From positions 31,934,403 to 31,998,402 of the forward strand of contig JAOANR010000011.1 in assembly GCA_030278955.1 (NCBI GenBank): DNA of 64,000 nt, read 5' to 3'. Position numbers and translations under genes: made by a program. The notes under the pieces were generated by a model that made no database searches, was not told where the DNA came from, and worked only from the letters and a program-made list of their open reading frames with translations. Positions within the stretch are counted from its first letter, which is position 1. Each line of letters opens with the position of its first letter. Source of the stretch: Hygrophila difformis (taxonomy: Eukaryota > Streptophyta > Magnoliopsida > Lamiales > Acanthaceae). Below are positions 55,818 to 64,000 of the stretch, piece after piece.

Positions 55818-58800
55818 GATGCTTCATGTCGGCTATATGCAGAACGTAATTTGAAGCCGCTTGTTGTGACATCAATGGATTCCAGATCCATGTTCATACC
55901 AATTAAGGCTGATGCAGGTTGAATGCCTTCTAAGTAGAAGATCGCCTCATCATTGTTGGCGTCCGGTCCTGCAAAGGGTTGAGGATCTGCCTCCACCAAT
56001 TCTATCTGGTCACCATCCCAAATTAACAACTGTTGGTGGAGGGTGGATGGCACACACTGCGCCATGTGAATCCAGTCGCGCCCAAGCAATGCTGAGTAAC
56101 ACGTCTTAGATTTCACCACGAAGAAGACCACTTTGATGGTCTTGGATCCAATAGTGACGTCCGCCGTTATGAATCCGGCAGGTTGTGTTGCTTCTCCTAC
56201 AAAGCTGCACATTATGACCCTGGTAGGGATCAGATCTCTTTCACTTTTTCCTATCTTCCTCAAAGTTGACATCGGCAACACATTGGCTGCTGCTCCATTA
56301 TCAACGAATACCCTGCTCACAGGTCGCCCATCAATGTGAGCCTTAACATACAAGGGTTTTAGTTGCCTTGTCTGGGCAACTTTGGGTTTGGCAAACTGTG
56401 CCACGGCCTTTGAAGCATCATGTCGACTGCCAAGTTCTTGCGTGGGAGGTGCAACCCTGGTTGGATGGGACAATTCGGCTATCATTTCATCCATTCTTTC
56501 GATAAGCCTCGCGAACGATGGCTCTTCCTCATCCCATATCTCGGATTCGGTATCGCTTATTTCTTCATCGGCCGCCAGCCCAAAGACCCGTATAGGCACG
56601 GAAGGATCATTTGGCCCTTCTTTCCTATCGTCAGCTTCTTTAAGTTCTTTGTCCAAATCTTGCCAAAAAACCTCATCTTCAAGATCCATGCCGTCTAATT
56701 CAAAATGAGGCTCCTCATCAATATTGAGGTTCACATTACCCCACATGTCCTCTTCATATCCTTCGTCAATATTCATGTCATCCATCGTGCCACGTTCATC
56801 GGTCATGATGCCAAGGACGCTAATCCCAACTTTCGGTTTATCGAGATTGGCCTCCACAGCGGCCTCCACCTCTGTAGGTGTAATAGCACCAAAATTCATT
56901 TGTGATGCCTCATTGGTCGCTTGAAGTGCTTCACTAGTTGATTTCGTTTCAACTTGTGTCTGTGACTTCTTCTGGGTTTCTACAGTTTTGCAATAGGCCG
57001 TGAATCCTTCAAAACTGTGTGGTTCACTTCCAAATTCACCGGCTTCATGAGCCGCCAAATACGCCATGTATTTCATCAGTACACTAGCCATAGCCATGTT
57101 TGAAGGAGTCATGTCCATTTTGTCCAGCTTCTCAATGAACTTCTGTCCCGCAGATTTGACCTTGTTTCCTCCTTCATCAGATTCGGTTATGGCGACCGCT
57201 TTTCCTTTGTCATTAGAAGCTGATGATGAAGTGATAGTCTGAGGAAGTCCAGCTTTGGTTACTTTAGGCCTTGTTGATGATGACGACTGAGGCTTTCGTT
57301 CTACCCACTGCAGCCTTTCTCGTACTGGCCCCTTAGTGGTAGAAGATGACGGTGGTTGTAACCTTTCCCTCACAGGCCTCCTGGTGGAGGAAAACGGTGG
57401 CTGCATCCTCTCCCGTATTGATTCCCTAGCGGAAGGTGATGGTGCCTGAGGTGGTCTTCTTGAGGCCTCATAAAATCTTTCTTCACGAGGTGGTATGGGT
57501 GAATCAGGTTTCCTTGCCATCGTCCTACTGTGTGTCTTCTCGTGAAGGGGTCTCTGCTGTTGGGATGTCTCTCCTTTGAAATAAGTTGGTTGTACTGGCT
57601 TCCGAGGCCTGGAAGATTCCAACTTATGAATTTGTGCCTCCCACTGCCGCATTTCCTCGGCATATCGTCTTTGAGCCCGCCTAAATTGACTCCTGGTCAT
57701 GGGTGGCGGCTCCTTGTGGGTGGCTTTGTTCTGAGCCCTATTCTTCATCCACCTTTCAGTCTCAACTGGGTGTTCTGGTCGCCTCATCAAGGTTGGAACC
57801 ACCTGTACACCATGCCTATAATCACGAGCAATAGGTTGGTGTTTCCCATTTTCATGGATTTCTACCGCCTGCTTAGAGATCTCAACTCTCAAAGGAGGGT
57901 TCTTCTTCTTGTGATGCTCTCTTTCCTCAGCTTCCAGGACCTTCTTGAAGTCCTCCTTCGACATGTTCTTAAACTTTGGTTGTTTACTGCACAACTCTTT
58001 TCTTTCATAATCGGACTCATCAGATAATAAGTCCACATCTTCTTCTTCGATTTCAATGTGTTCCTTTCCTCTATTATTCTGGCTACTGGAGCCACCATCT
58101 TCTGGATTTGGGATGAGTCCAGAAACACCAATTGGCAATTGAGGGAAAGGATCTAAATCCACCTTCATACCTGCAATTTTCAAACGACCTTCTTTTATTT
58201 TGTTCTGTATGGCCGTTCTAAAACTCCTGCATTTGGTAATGCTATGAGTATACGAATTATGCCACTTACAAAATGCTCGGCCTCGAATTTCCTCGGCCGC
58301 TGGTAATTTTTGCCCTTCAGGCAACTTAATAACACCGTCTTTGAGTAGGGCATCGAACACTTGGTCAGCTTTGCCCATGTCAAAAAGGTCTTCTTCAGGC
58401 TTATACTTAGCCTCTCTTTGTTTTGGCGGCTTGAGAGCCGCACATGTATGTGGTTTGGCTGTCTGTACTAGCTCAGCAACAGCCACCTCTACAGGTTCGT
58501 CCTCATCATCACTGAATTTTATTTCCTCGAAATGGACTCGACGCATAGGACGCCTCTCTTCCTGCTCTCTCAGGAATTTTTCCACACGGGCCGCTCTCTC
58601 GGCCAGCTGGGCAAGGTCAGTTGCATCTTGCACAATTAAATGTTCTCTCAATTTCGGTAGCATATTAGCCACTGCTATATTGGCTATTTCTTTATCAGGT
58701 ACTGCTATAGTACACCGGCCCTTAATGCGTTGTAATCTATTAATAAAAGAACTTGCCGTCTCATCGGCAAATTGTTTGGTGTTAGTGAGATCTGCAAGAC

Positions 58801-60466
58801 TAACCTGCGACAGAGGTCTATAAAATCTGTCGTGAAATGCCCATTCGAGATCGGCCCAATTTTGAATTGAATTTGGCCGTAAGGATGCAAACCAGGCAAA
58901 TGCGGGTCCAGTTAAAGAGGAACTGAACAATCTTAACTTCAGCCAGTCGTTGGCTGCTGCTTCCCCACACTGAGCAGTAAACCTGCCCACGTGTTCTACG
59001 GTTGATTTGCCGTCGTCTCCCGAGAATGTGGTGAACTCTGGCATTTTGAAGCCTTTAGGGTAAGGCTGCATGGTGTCTACCCAATCCGGGTATGGTTTCC
59101 TATAAGTGGGCCGTTCCATCGGCCTTAATTGAATGCCGAAATGTTGTTGCATCATATCTGCTAATAACTCAGGCGACACTACAGGCGCCTGTGCAGGCAT
59201 GGCAGTTTGTTGATATATGGCGTCCGGATGAGTCATGGCGGCCTGAGGTATGGCGGCCTGGACCATGGTGGCGGTCGAGACCAAGTTGGCGGCCGAATGA
59301 CTTATGTTGGTGGTCGGACGTTGCAGGGCGGCCTGATGTGAACTCGAGGTCTGATACTGGGCAGCCAAGTGTGGACCGGCCTGTTGCTGGGTGGCCAAGT
59401 GTGGACTGGCCTGATGTTGGGCGGCCAAGTATGGACTGGCCTGTTGCTGGGTGGCCAAGTGTGGACTGGTCTGATGTTGGGTGGCCTGATGCACTGGGAA
59501 GGCCGCCTGGGCGGCCTGAGGCACTGGGGAGGCCGCCTGATAGGAGGCCTGATGCAAGGGGGAGGCCGCTTGATAGGAGGCCTGATGGAATGGGGAGGCC
59601 GCCTGGGCGGCCTGAGGCACTGGGGAGGCCGCCTGAAAGGAGGCCTGATGCAATGGGGAGGCCGCTTGGTAGGAGGCCTGATGCAATGGAGAGGCCGCCT
59701 GATAGGAGGCCTGATGCAATGGGGAGGCCTGATGATGGGAGGCCTGAGGCAATGGAGAGGCCGCCTGATAGGAGGCCTGATGCAATGGGGAGGTCTGATG
59801 ATGGGAGGCCTGAGGCAATGGAGAGGCCGCCTGATAGGAGGCCTGATGCAATGGGGAGGCCGCCTGAGCGGCCTGAGGCACTGGGGAGGCGGCCTGATGG
59901 GTGACCTGAGGCATGTGGGCAACCAAAGGTATGTTGGTGCCTTGAGATTGCATGTGTCCTCCTCCAGTATTTTGTATGGCGGCTGGGATGGGAGCCGCCA
60001 CTCCAAATGGCGGAACAGATGCCATTAAGTATCCTGATGGAGCATACATCATAGGAGGTGGTGCTCCAAACTCAGATAGTGATGGCTGGCCAGTCCCCCA
60101 AGTCTTTTGTAGACCGCCATACGGTCCTGTAAGGCTTGGTGACATATTCAGGCCAGGGATATATCCCTCTTGTGGAGTACGCAGGGATCCACATATCCTG
60201 TCAGTTTGGTCGGCCATTGCAGGCCGCAATACATCCATAAGGTGCCTTGTTAGTAAAGGCATGAATTCAGCCATCAATTCATTCATCGATAGCCGTATTT
60301 GTTCCGAAAAAGTTGGGACTTGCATTATCCCCTGCGGTTGTTGAGAGGTAGTCGCTGTATCATCGACGTTCTCAGATGGTGTTCTTACTGGAGTTTCTTC
60401 ATGCAGCGACATTTCTCCAAATCTTTGTGTTAAATCCCTTACTATTCGTCCGGATCTGAGTTGCAT
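55805..60466 (-). CDS. Tat gag-protease polyprotein, 1553 residues, intact
   Basis: The ATG at 60466 (MQLRSGRIVRDLTQRF) lies 33 bp after the PBS. Residues about 170-390 are a repeat region of QAASPLHQASY-like 11-mers. The gag core lies at about 465-650 (MPEFTTFSGDDG, NDWLKLRLFSSSLTGPAFAW, WADLEWAFHDRFYR). A knuckle-like CKWHNSYTHSITKC follows, then long charged, disordered stretches. The aspartic protease is at about 1385-1465, with VDNGAAANVLP as active site (DNG instead of the common DTG/DSG) and YSALLGRDWIH. The ORF ends in TGA at 55807-55805. The pol ATG at 55817 overlaps this end, and a second pol-frame ATG shares the bases ATGA with the stop. Confidence 0.93.
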   Translation of the reverse strand: MQLRSGRIVRDLTQRFGEMSLHEETPVRTPSENVDDTATTSQQPQGIMQVPTFSEQIRLSMNELMAEFMPLLTRHLMDVLRPAMADQTDRICGSLRTPQEGYIPGLNMSPSLTGPYGGLQKTWGTGQPSLSEFGAPPPMMYAPSGYLMASVPPFGVAAPIPAAIQNTGGGHMQSQGTNIPLVAHMPQVTHQAASPVPQAAQAASPLHQASYQAASPLPQASHHQTSPLHQASYQAASPLPQASHHQASPLHQASYQAASPLHQASYQAASPLHQASFQAASPVPQAAQAASPFHQASYQAASPLHQASYQAASPVPQAAQAAFPVHQATQHQTSPHLATQQQASPYLAAQHQASPHLATQQQAGPHLAAQYQTSSSHQAALQRPTTNISHSAANLVSTATMVQAAIPQAAMTHPDAIYQQTAMPAQAPVVSPELLADMMQQHFGIQLRPMERPTYRKPYPDWVDTMQPYPKGFKMPEFTTFSGDDGKSTVEHVGRFTAQCGEAAANDWLKLRLFSSSLTGPAFAWFASLRPNSIQNWADLEWAFHDRFYRPLSQVSLADLTNTKQFADETASSFINRLQRIKGRCTIAVPDKEIANIAVANMLPKLREHLIVQDATDLAQLAERAARVEKFLREQEERRPMRRVHFEEIKFSDDEDEPVEVAVAELVQTAKPHTCAALKPPKQREAKYKPEEDLFDMGKADQVFDALLKDGVIKLPEGQKLPAAEEIRGRAFCKWHNSYTHSITKCRSFRTAIQNKIKEGRLKIAGMKVDLDPFPQLPIGVSGLIPNPEDGGSSSQNNRGKEHIEIEEEDVDLLSDESDYERKELCSKQPKFKNMSKEDFKKVLEAEEREHHKKKNPPLRVEISKQAVEIHENGKHQPIARDYRHGVQVVPTLMRRPEHPVETERWMKNRAQNKATHKEPPPMTRSQFRRAQRRYAEEMRQWEAQIHKLESSRPRKPVQPTYFKGETSQQQRPLHEKTHSRTMARKPDSPIPPREERFYEASRRPPQAPSPSARESIRERMQPPFSSTRRPVRERLQPPSSSTTKGPVRERLQWVERKPQSSSSTRPKVTKAGLPQTITSSSASNDKGKAVAITESDEGGNKVKSAGQKFIEKLDKMDMTPSNMAMASVLMKYMAYLAAHEAGEFGSEPHSFEGFTAYCKTVETQKKSQTQVETKSTSEALQATNEASQMNFGAITPTEVEAAVEANLDKPKVGISVLGIMTDERGTMDDMNIDEGYEEDMWGNVNLNIDEEPHFELDGMDLEDEVFWQDLDKELKEADDRKEGPNDPSVPIRVFGLAADEEISDTESEIWDEEEPSFARLIERMDEMIAELSHPTRVAPPTQELGSRHDASKAVAQFAKPKVAQTRQLKPLYVKAHIDGRPVSRVFVDNGAAANVLPMSTLRKIGKSERDLIPTRVIMCSFVGEATQPAGFITADVTIGSKTIKVVFFVVKSKTCYSALLGRDWIHMAQCVPSTLHQQLLIWDGDQIELVEADPQPFAGPDANNDEAIFYLEGIQPASALIGMNMDLESIDVTTSGFKLRSAYSRHEASCSA
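59300..59905 (-). repeat. Tandem repeat within Tat gag (about 33 bp unit)
   Basis: Repeats of GGAGGCCTGATGCAATGGGG-type units (plus strand) encode alternating ASYQAASPLHQ peptides. Copies vary by whole-unit substitutions (HHQ, PLPQ, PVPQ), as expected from slippage and unequal exchange. Confidence 0.92.
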
Positions 60467-60498
60467 ACACTTTCAAGCGGATATGGTTTCCACTTCGG

Positions 60499-60516
60499 GT
60501 CCCACTGGGCGTGCCA
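60499..60516 (-). promoter_or_regulatory. Primer-binding site of the Tat element
   Basis: On the minus strand TGGCACGCCCAGTGGGAC starts four bases after the 5' LTR end, the usual Tat arrangement. I do not assign the tRNA. Confidence 0.75.
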
Positions 60517-60519
60517 ATT

Positions 60520-61127
60520 TGTTAACCGAGAATTTTGATTGGACAATATTTGAAGAGGATTACAAGGATTACTAAGGGAATTACAAGAATTTAAGCAAAG
60601 CTGTAAAGGAATGGAAAATTTTGCAGGAATGTAAAAGCAGGAATTGAACTGCAGAATAAAACAAGTGCAGAATGAAAAAATGCAAAGTAAATCCTCTGAG
60701 GGAGTTGTGTGATGGGTCTCCTCTCTCAAGTGCCTCCCTTCCTCCTTTTATAGGTGGAGGCCTCCTCCTGTAGAGACACGTGCGGCTTCCTGTTGAGACA
60801 CATGTGGCTTCCTGTTGAGACACATGCAGGGTTTAGGGTTTAGGCAGCCTGACTTTCTGTGACATGGTATGGCAGTATTCGGCACGCGAGGCGATTTTTG
60901 TGACAGAGGTTGGTTATTATCCGGATATATCTTGAATTCGAGCCAAGAAAAATAGATTGGGCTTTTGGAAGTGCGTTCTTTCTTCCGGATATATTTTCAC
61001 GGACTGGGCCTCCGGATATATTTTTACTGACCTGAAGACGCGTCCTCTCTTCCGGATATATTTTCCCGGCTTGGGCCTCCGGATATATTTTTAGATGGGC
61101 TTCAAAATATACTTTGTTGGGTTAACA
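60520..61127 (-). repeat. 5' LTR of the Tat element
   Basis: Same 608 bp as 46765-47372 with one visible substitution. Followed on the plus side by the ATTTG target duplication. Confidence 0.95.
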
Positions 61128-61132
61128 ATTTG

Positions 61133-61640
61133 TTTCAAATCATTTTGGCCATCTTCGATCCTGTTTTATAATCAGCCGTTACCAGTAAGAGTTGTTGCGT
61201 CCCTGTTACATATACCAACATATTCGCTGATCACCAATTCATTTACCCCAGCTCAGCCCCTTTGATTTTGGTTTGATTCACTGGACTTGAACATTTTGTA
61301 GGGGAAATATGGCGTTGAAGTATATTTATAGGTTTGTCAAAGTAACACTTACATGTATGCTCTGCTTGACTATGGGATTGATACAGAGGATGCTACGGTA
61401 TATATAAATTATTGAAGGAAGCTGGGATGGTCAAACCAGGAACATCTCAAAAGGTCTTTGTTGTTCTCACTCAGTTTCACGTTTCCAGATGATCAGTCTT
61501 TGGCCCTGTGTTTCATTTCTTCTTGTGTGTGATTTTAGTACCATGTTCAGTGGTGGATGATTGGAGGTAGTGCAAATTGTAAGACTGAATTGGATATGCA
61601 GCATTGAAGGAATATAAACATGTTTTTTTCTCAAAAAAAA
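61133..61640 (+). other. Right interior of the hAT element with exon-like captured fragments
   Basis: TTTTGTAG at about 61303 precedes a short open stretch reading GKYGVEVYL. Another near 61345 reads TYMYALLDYGIDTEDATVYIN, then KEAGMVKPGTSQK with frame breaks. This resembles small exons of a host gene copied into a hAT element, but I do not recognise the donor. Confidence 0.35.
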
Positions 61641-62021
61641 AAAAACTTTATATGACATGAGCTACTTAACATTACTTTTTCAACTAATTTTTTTCAGAAA
61701 GAATACTATACAAAATTAAACTAAATCATTTTAGATTTTATAAAAAAATATTATTTAATTTAAAATTAGTTAATGTATTTAATTTTGGATAAATAACAAT
61801 ATTATATAATTTATTATATAATTAAAATTTAATTTATTAATTAAATAAAAAACCGCGGGCTAGCCCGCCTGGCCCGGAACCCGCCGGTGGGTTGGTCTGA
61901 GCCGAGGTTATTCTAGCCCGCCCCGCCGTGGGCCCAGCCCGCCTAAGCCCGCGAAATGATGGGCTGGAGTGGCTTGGCCCGTGTCGCCCCGCCAGCCCGT
62001 CTTGACACCTCTAGGTTCAGC

Positions 62022-63227
62022 CAAGATGTAGTCAACTACTTCTGGGAAGATCCTTATCTCTTTAAGCATTGTGCAGACTCAATTATTAGACGTTGTGTAA
62101 CTGAGCACGAGGCTTATCAAATCGCTAAAAAATGTCATGAATCGGAATATGGAGGTCACCATGGCCCCACTCGAACAGCTCACAAGGTGCTCGAGTGTGG
62201 TTTCTATTGGCCTACCATTTACGAGGATTGCAAGGCGTTTGTTAAGGCTTGCGACAGATGCCAAAGATTAGGGAATATCTCCAAGAGGGATGAAATGCCT
62301 CAAAAGGGAATTCTCATTCTTGAGATTTTCGATGTATGGGGTATTGACTTCATGGGACCATTCCCGACGTCTGATGGGAATCACTACATCTTGGTAGCTG
62401 TCGATTACGTGTCCAAGTGGATCGAGGCGGTTGCGCTGCCAACCAACGATGGTCACCAAGTCATCAAATTTTTGAAAAATAGCATTTTCAATAGATTTGG
62501 TGTACCTAAGGTAATCATATCTGATGGAGGAACCCACTTTGTCAACAAAGCTTTTGCAAACCTCATGAGCAGAAGTGGGATTCTCCACAAGATCGGCACG
62601 CCTTATCATCCCCAAACCAGTGGCCAAGTCGAGGTATCTAACCGCGAAATCAAACACATACTCAAAGCCATTGTAGGGATAACCCGCAAAGACTGGTCAC
62701 GTAAACTCAATGATGCTCTATGGGCATACCGCACTGCGTTCAAGACTCCCATTGGGATGTCCGCATACAGGCTTATCTTTGGAAAAGCTTGTCATTTGCC
62801 TGTAGAACTAGAGCACAAGGCTTACTGGGCCGTAAAAACGCTTAATTTTGACCCACGAGTTGCTCAGAGTAAACGCAAGTTGGACCTCAATGAAATTGAG
62901 GAAATACGTGCGCAAGCTTATGAAAGCTCGAGAATTTACAAAGAGCGGACCCAGAAGTTACACGATCGTCGCATAAAGTCTAAACACTTCTATATTGGCC
63001 AAAATGTCTTGTTATTCAATTCTAGGTTAAAGCTGTTCCCCGGAAAGCTTAAATCCAGATGGGAAGGGCCATACGAAGTGGTGCACGTGTTTGAAAGTGG
63101 AGCTGTCGGGATTCGAACTGACAAAGGAGAGCTGGTGGTGAATGGACACAGGTTGAAGGAGTATCTAGGGCAGCTTGACCCCGGAAAGGAAGTCCAAATG
63201 ACATCAGAGCCGGCCTATGCTCAATAA
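62022..63227 (+). CDS. Athila-type integrase, continuing the pol interrupted at 45720
   Basis: The frame is open from the hAT target duplication to the stop at 63225-63227, about 400 residues. Zinc-finger ligands lie in [16 protein letters not shown] and CDRCQRLG. The catalytic core shows [22 protein letters not shown] and [11 protein letters not shown] (D, D, E), then [15 protein letters not shown] and the C-terminal [22 protein letters not shown] block. No chromodomain follows, consistent with Athila. It has no start of its own. Upstream codons within the hAT end are not part of the gene. Confidence 0.9.
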   Translation, partial: QDVVNYFWEDPYLFKHCADSIIRRCVTEHEAYQIAKKCHESEYGGHHGPTRTAHKVLECGFYWPTIYEDCKAFVKACDRCQRLGNISKRDEMPQKGILILEIFDVWGIDFMGPFPTSDGNHYILVAVDYVSKWIEAVALPTNDGHQVIKFLKNSIFNRFGVPKVIISDGGTHFVNKAFANLMSRSGILHKIGTPYHPQTSGQVEVSNREIKHILKAIVGITRKDWSRKLNDALWAYRTAFKTPIGMSAYRLIFGKACHLPVELEHKAYWAVKTLNFDPRVAQSKRKLDLNEIEEIRAQAYESSRIYKERTQKLHDRRIKSKHFYIGQNVLLFNSRLKLFPGKLKSRWEGPYEVVHVFESGAVGIRTDKGELVVNGHRLKEYLGQLDPGKEVQMTSEPAYAQ

Positions 63228-63674
63228 ATATTTATATTTATATATCTATATAATTATTTATTACATATTTAGTCCTCTCGAACGATAAGTATCCAAAAAT
63301 CAACTAAACATTTAGAGTACTAAGACTCTAAATGTGAGGATGTTGATATTTGGAGAAAATTAAATAATTTTCTTATGTTTGCCTTGCAGGAATTCAATGG
63401 AACCAACAAAAAGAAAGATAAAGCTTCGAAAACCAGGTTCCCGGTTGAATTAACACCACATTTAATGGAAAGTAATTTCGGAATTTAGAGAAAATTTAAA
63501 ATCCGGAATAAATCCATAAAATGAGGGTGTTAATCCAACCTAATTTTTGCAAGCAATTTATCATAGAGTAATATTTACGTTTAAATGTGTGTTTAGTATT
63601 CTAATTTTTAAGAAAATCCATAATTTCAGAAAATTTGAAATTTGAAAAATTTCAAAATTTTTCTGAGTGTTGAA
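63228..63674. other. Post-integrase region of the Athila-type element
   Basis: AT-rich and without a clear env-like ORF in the 450 bp available. The sequence may be the approach to the 3' LTR, because block 3 palindromes follow as in the 5' region. Confidence 0.5.
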
Positions 63675-64000
63675 TGCGATCTATTCTAAATCAATTCGGT
63701 CTAAATCGAATTGTTTGAAACAGATCGCATTGGAAGTGTGCCTTGGGAATCTTAACCAATTCGATCTCCAAGCCAATTCGGTTTAGACCGAATTGGCCCT
63801 AGAGACCGAATTGGCTTCCCCAAGACACATCCTCCATCATTGTGTAAATTTGGCCAAGTAGCAATTCGATCTATGGCAATTCGGTCTAGACCGAATTGAT
63901 TTTGAATAGATCGAATTGATCTACAAAAGGCAGTTGTGATTCCTTAGTTTTATTTATGCAAGTGAGCAAATTCGGTCTATAAGGCAATTCGGTCTAGACC
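63675..64000. repeat. Nested-palindrome array, block 3 (four modules, cut by the window end)
   Basis: Modules start near 63675, 63755, 63862 and 63966. The first has the compensated outer arms TGCGATCT/AGATCGCA around an inner CAATTCGGTCTA-type palindrome. The third has outer arms CAATTCGATCTAT and ATAGATCGAATTG. This is the same motif family as at 33369-35307, thirty kilobases away at the other end of the element. Confidence 0.9.

Larger units (their letters stand above)
46765..61127 (-). mobile_element. Full-length Tat-lineage Ty3/gypsy retrotransposon (14.36 kb), very young
   Basis: Two 608 bp LTRs (46765-47372 and 60520-61127, TGTTAACC...GGGTTAACA) flank the element, with the 5 bp duplication ATTTG at 46760-46764 and 61128-61132. 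By eye the LTRs differ at one base (ACACAGGTGG against ACACATGTGG). The coding strand is minus: PBS, gag-protease (60466-55805), RT-RNaseH-archaeal-type RNaseH-integrase (55817 to 52420), then an antisense spliced gene on the plus strand (48094-52272) before the 3' LTR. Two RNase H domains, a separate gag-protease ORF and an antisense extra ORF are features described for the Tat lineage. Confidence 0.95.
45721..62013. mobile_element. hAT-type element split by a Tat retrotransposon
   Basis: Ends TAGAGCTGTCAAAATGGGC and (inverse) TAGAGGTGTCAAGACGGGC lie between perfect 8 bp duplications GGTTCAGC (45713-45720, 62014-62021). Subterminal arrays rich in GGGCTAGCCCGCC occupy 45740-45900 and 61855-61995. 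Removing the Tat insertion leaves about 1.9 kb. There is no transposase. The interior (46110-46764 and 61133-61640) has higher GC than the AT-rich arms and looks like captured genic sequence. Confidence 0.9.

Noticed and set aside
59092..60028. Long plus-strand ORFs rich in R/P/D and G/R over the Tat gag repeat
   Set aside because: They are shadows of the in-frame 33 bp repeats of gag on the other strand. They have no domain, and the gag frame explains the sequence.

Overview
The window is nuclear DNA of a flowering plant, almost certainly a eudicot. It carries GT-AG spliced genes with long AT-rich introns, Stowaway, hAT, Mutator and CACTA-type DNA elements, a Tnt1-like Ty1/copia relic, and three Ty3/gypsy lineages found in plants (Tekay-type chromovirus, Athila, Tat). 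I cannot name the species.

Left part (1-28.6 kb): low-density genic DNA. The 5' eleven exons of a PYROXD2-like FAD oxidoreductase lie on the minus strand (14814 down to 414, running off the left edge). Its introns are full of insertions: two pairs of nested MITEs with recoverable target-site duplications, and in intron 4 a 6.45 kb scrambled copia composite (7235-13688). That composite contains a 1.1 kb inverted duplication and a complete 1.6 kb gag-only mini-LTR element. From 15.5 to 24.8 kb there are hAT-like, CACTA-like, MULE-like and Stowaway elements, plus one small ORF with a signal peptide behind a TATA box (21733-21984). A complete nine-exon Maf-family nucleotide pyrophosphatase gene follows (24905-28189, minus).

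Right part (28.6-64 kb): one stack of nested retroelements. A Tekay-type chromovirus (minus; 3' LTR 28640-31885, damaged integrase to about 33.13 kb) is interrupted by an Athila-type element on the plus strand. That element has its PBS at 38040, gag-protease at 38186-41091, RT-RNase H at 43836-45720 and integrase at 62022-63227, with four in-frame stops. The Athila element is itself split twice: by a solo LTR (41092-43830, TSD GCTGT) and by a hAT element (45721-62013, TSD GGTTCAGC). Inside the hAT sits a 14.4 kb Tat-lineage retrotransposon (46765-61127, TSD ATTTG) whose two 608 bp LTRs differ at only one base that I could find. This order gives a relative chronology.

The most interesting parts are the Tat element and the Athila terminal region. 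The Tat element carries, antisense to gag-pol, a nine-exon gene for a plant-mobile-domain protein. That gene has its own promoter-like module (two site II motifs, a telo-box and a TATA box) and a stop codon exactly at the end of exon 5. The Athila terminal region holds at least 15 modules, about 55-60 bp each, made of a palindrome inside a second palindrome of the same sequence; many arms carry compensating changes.
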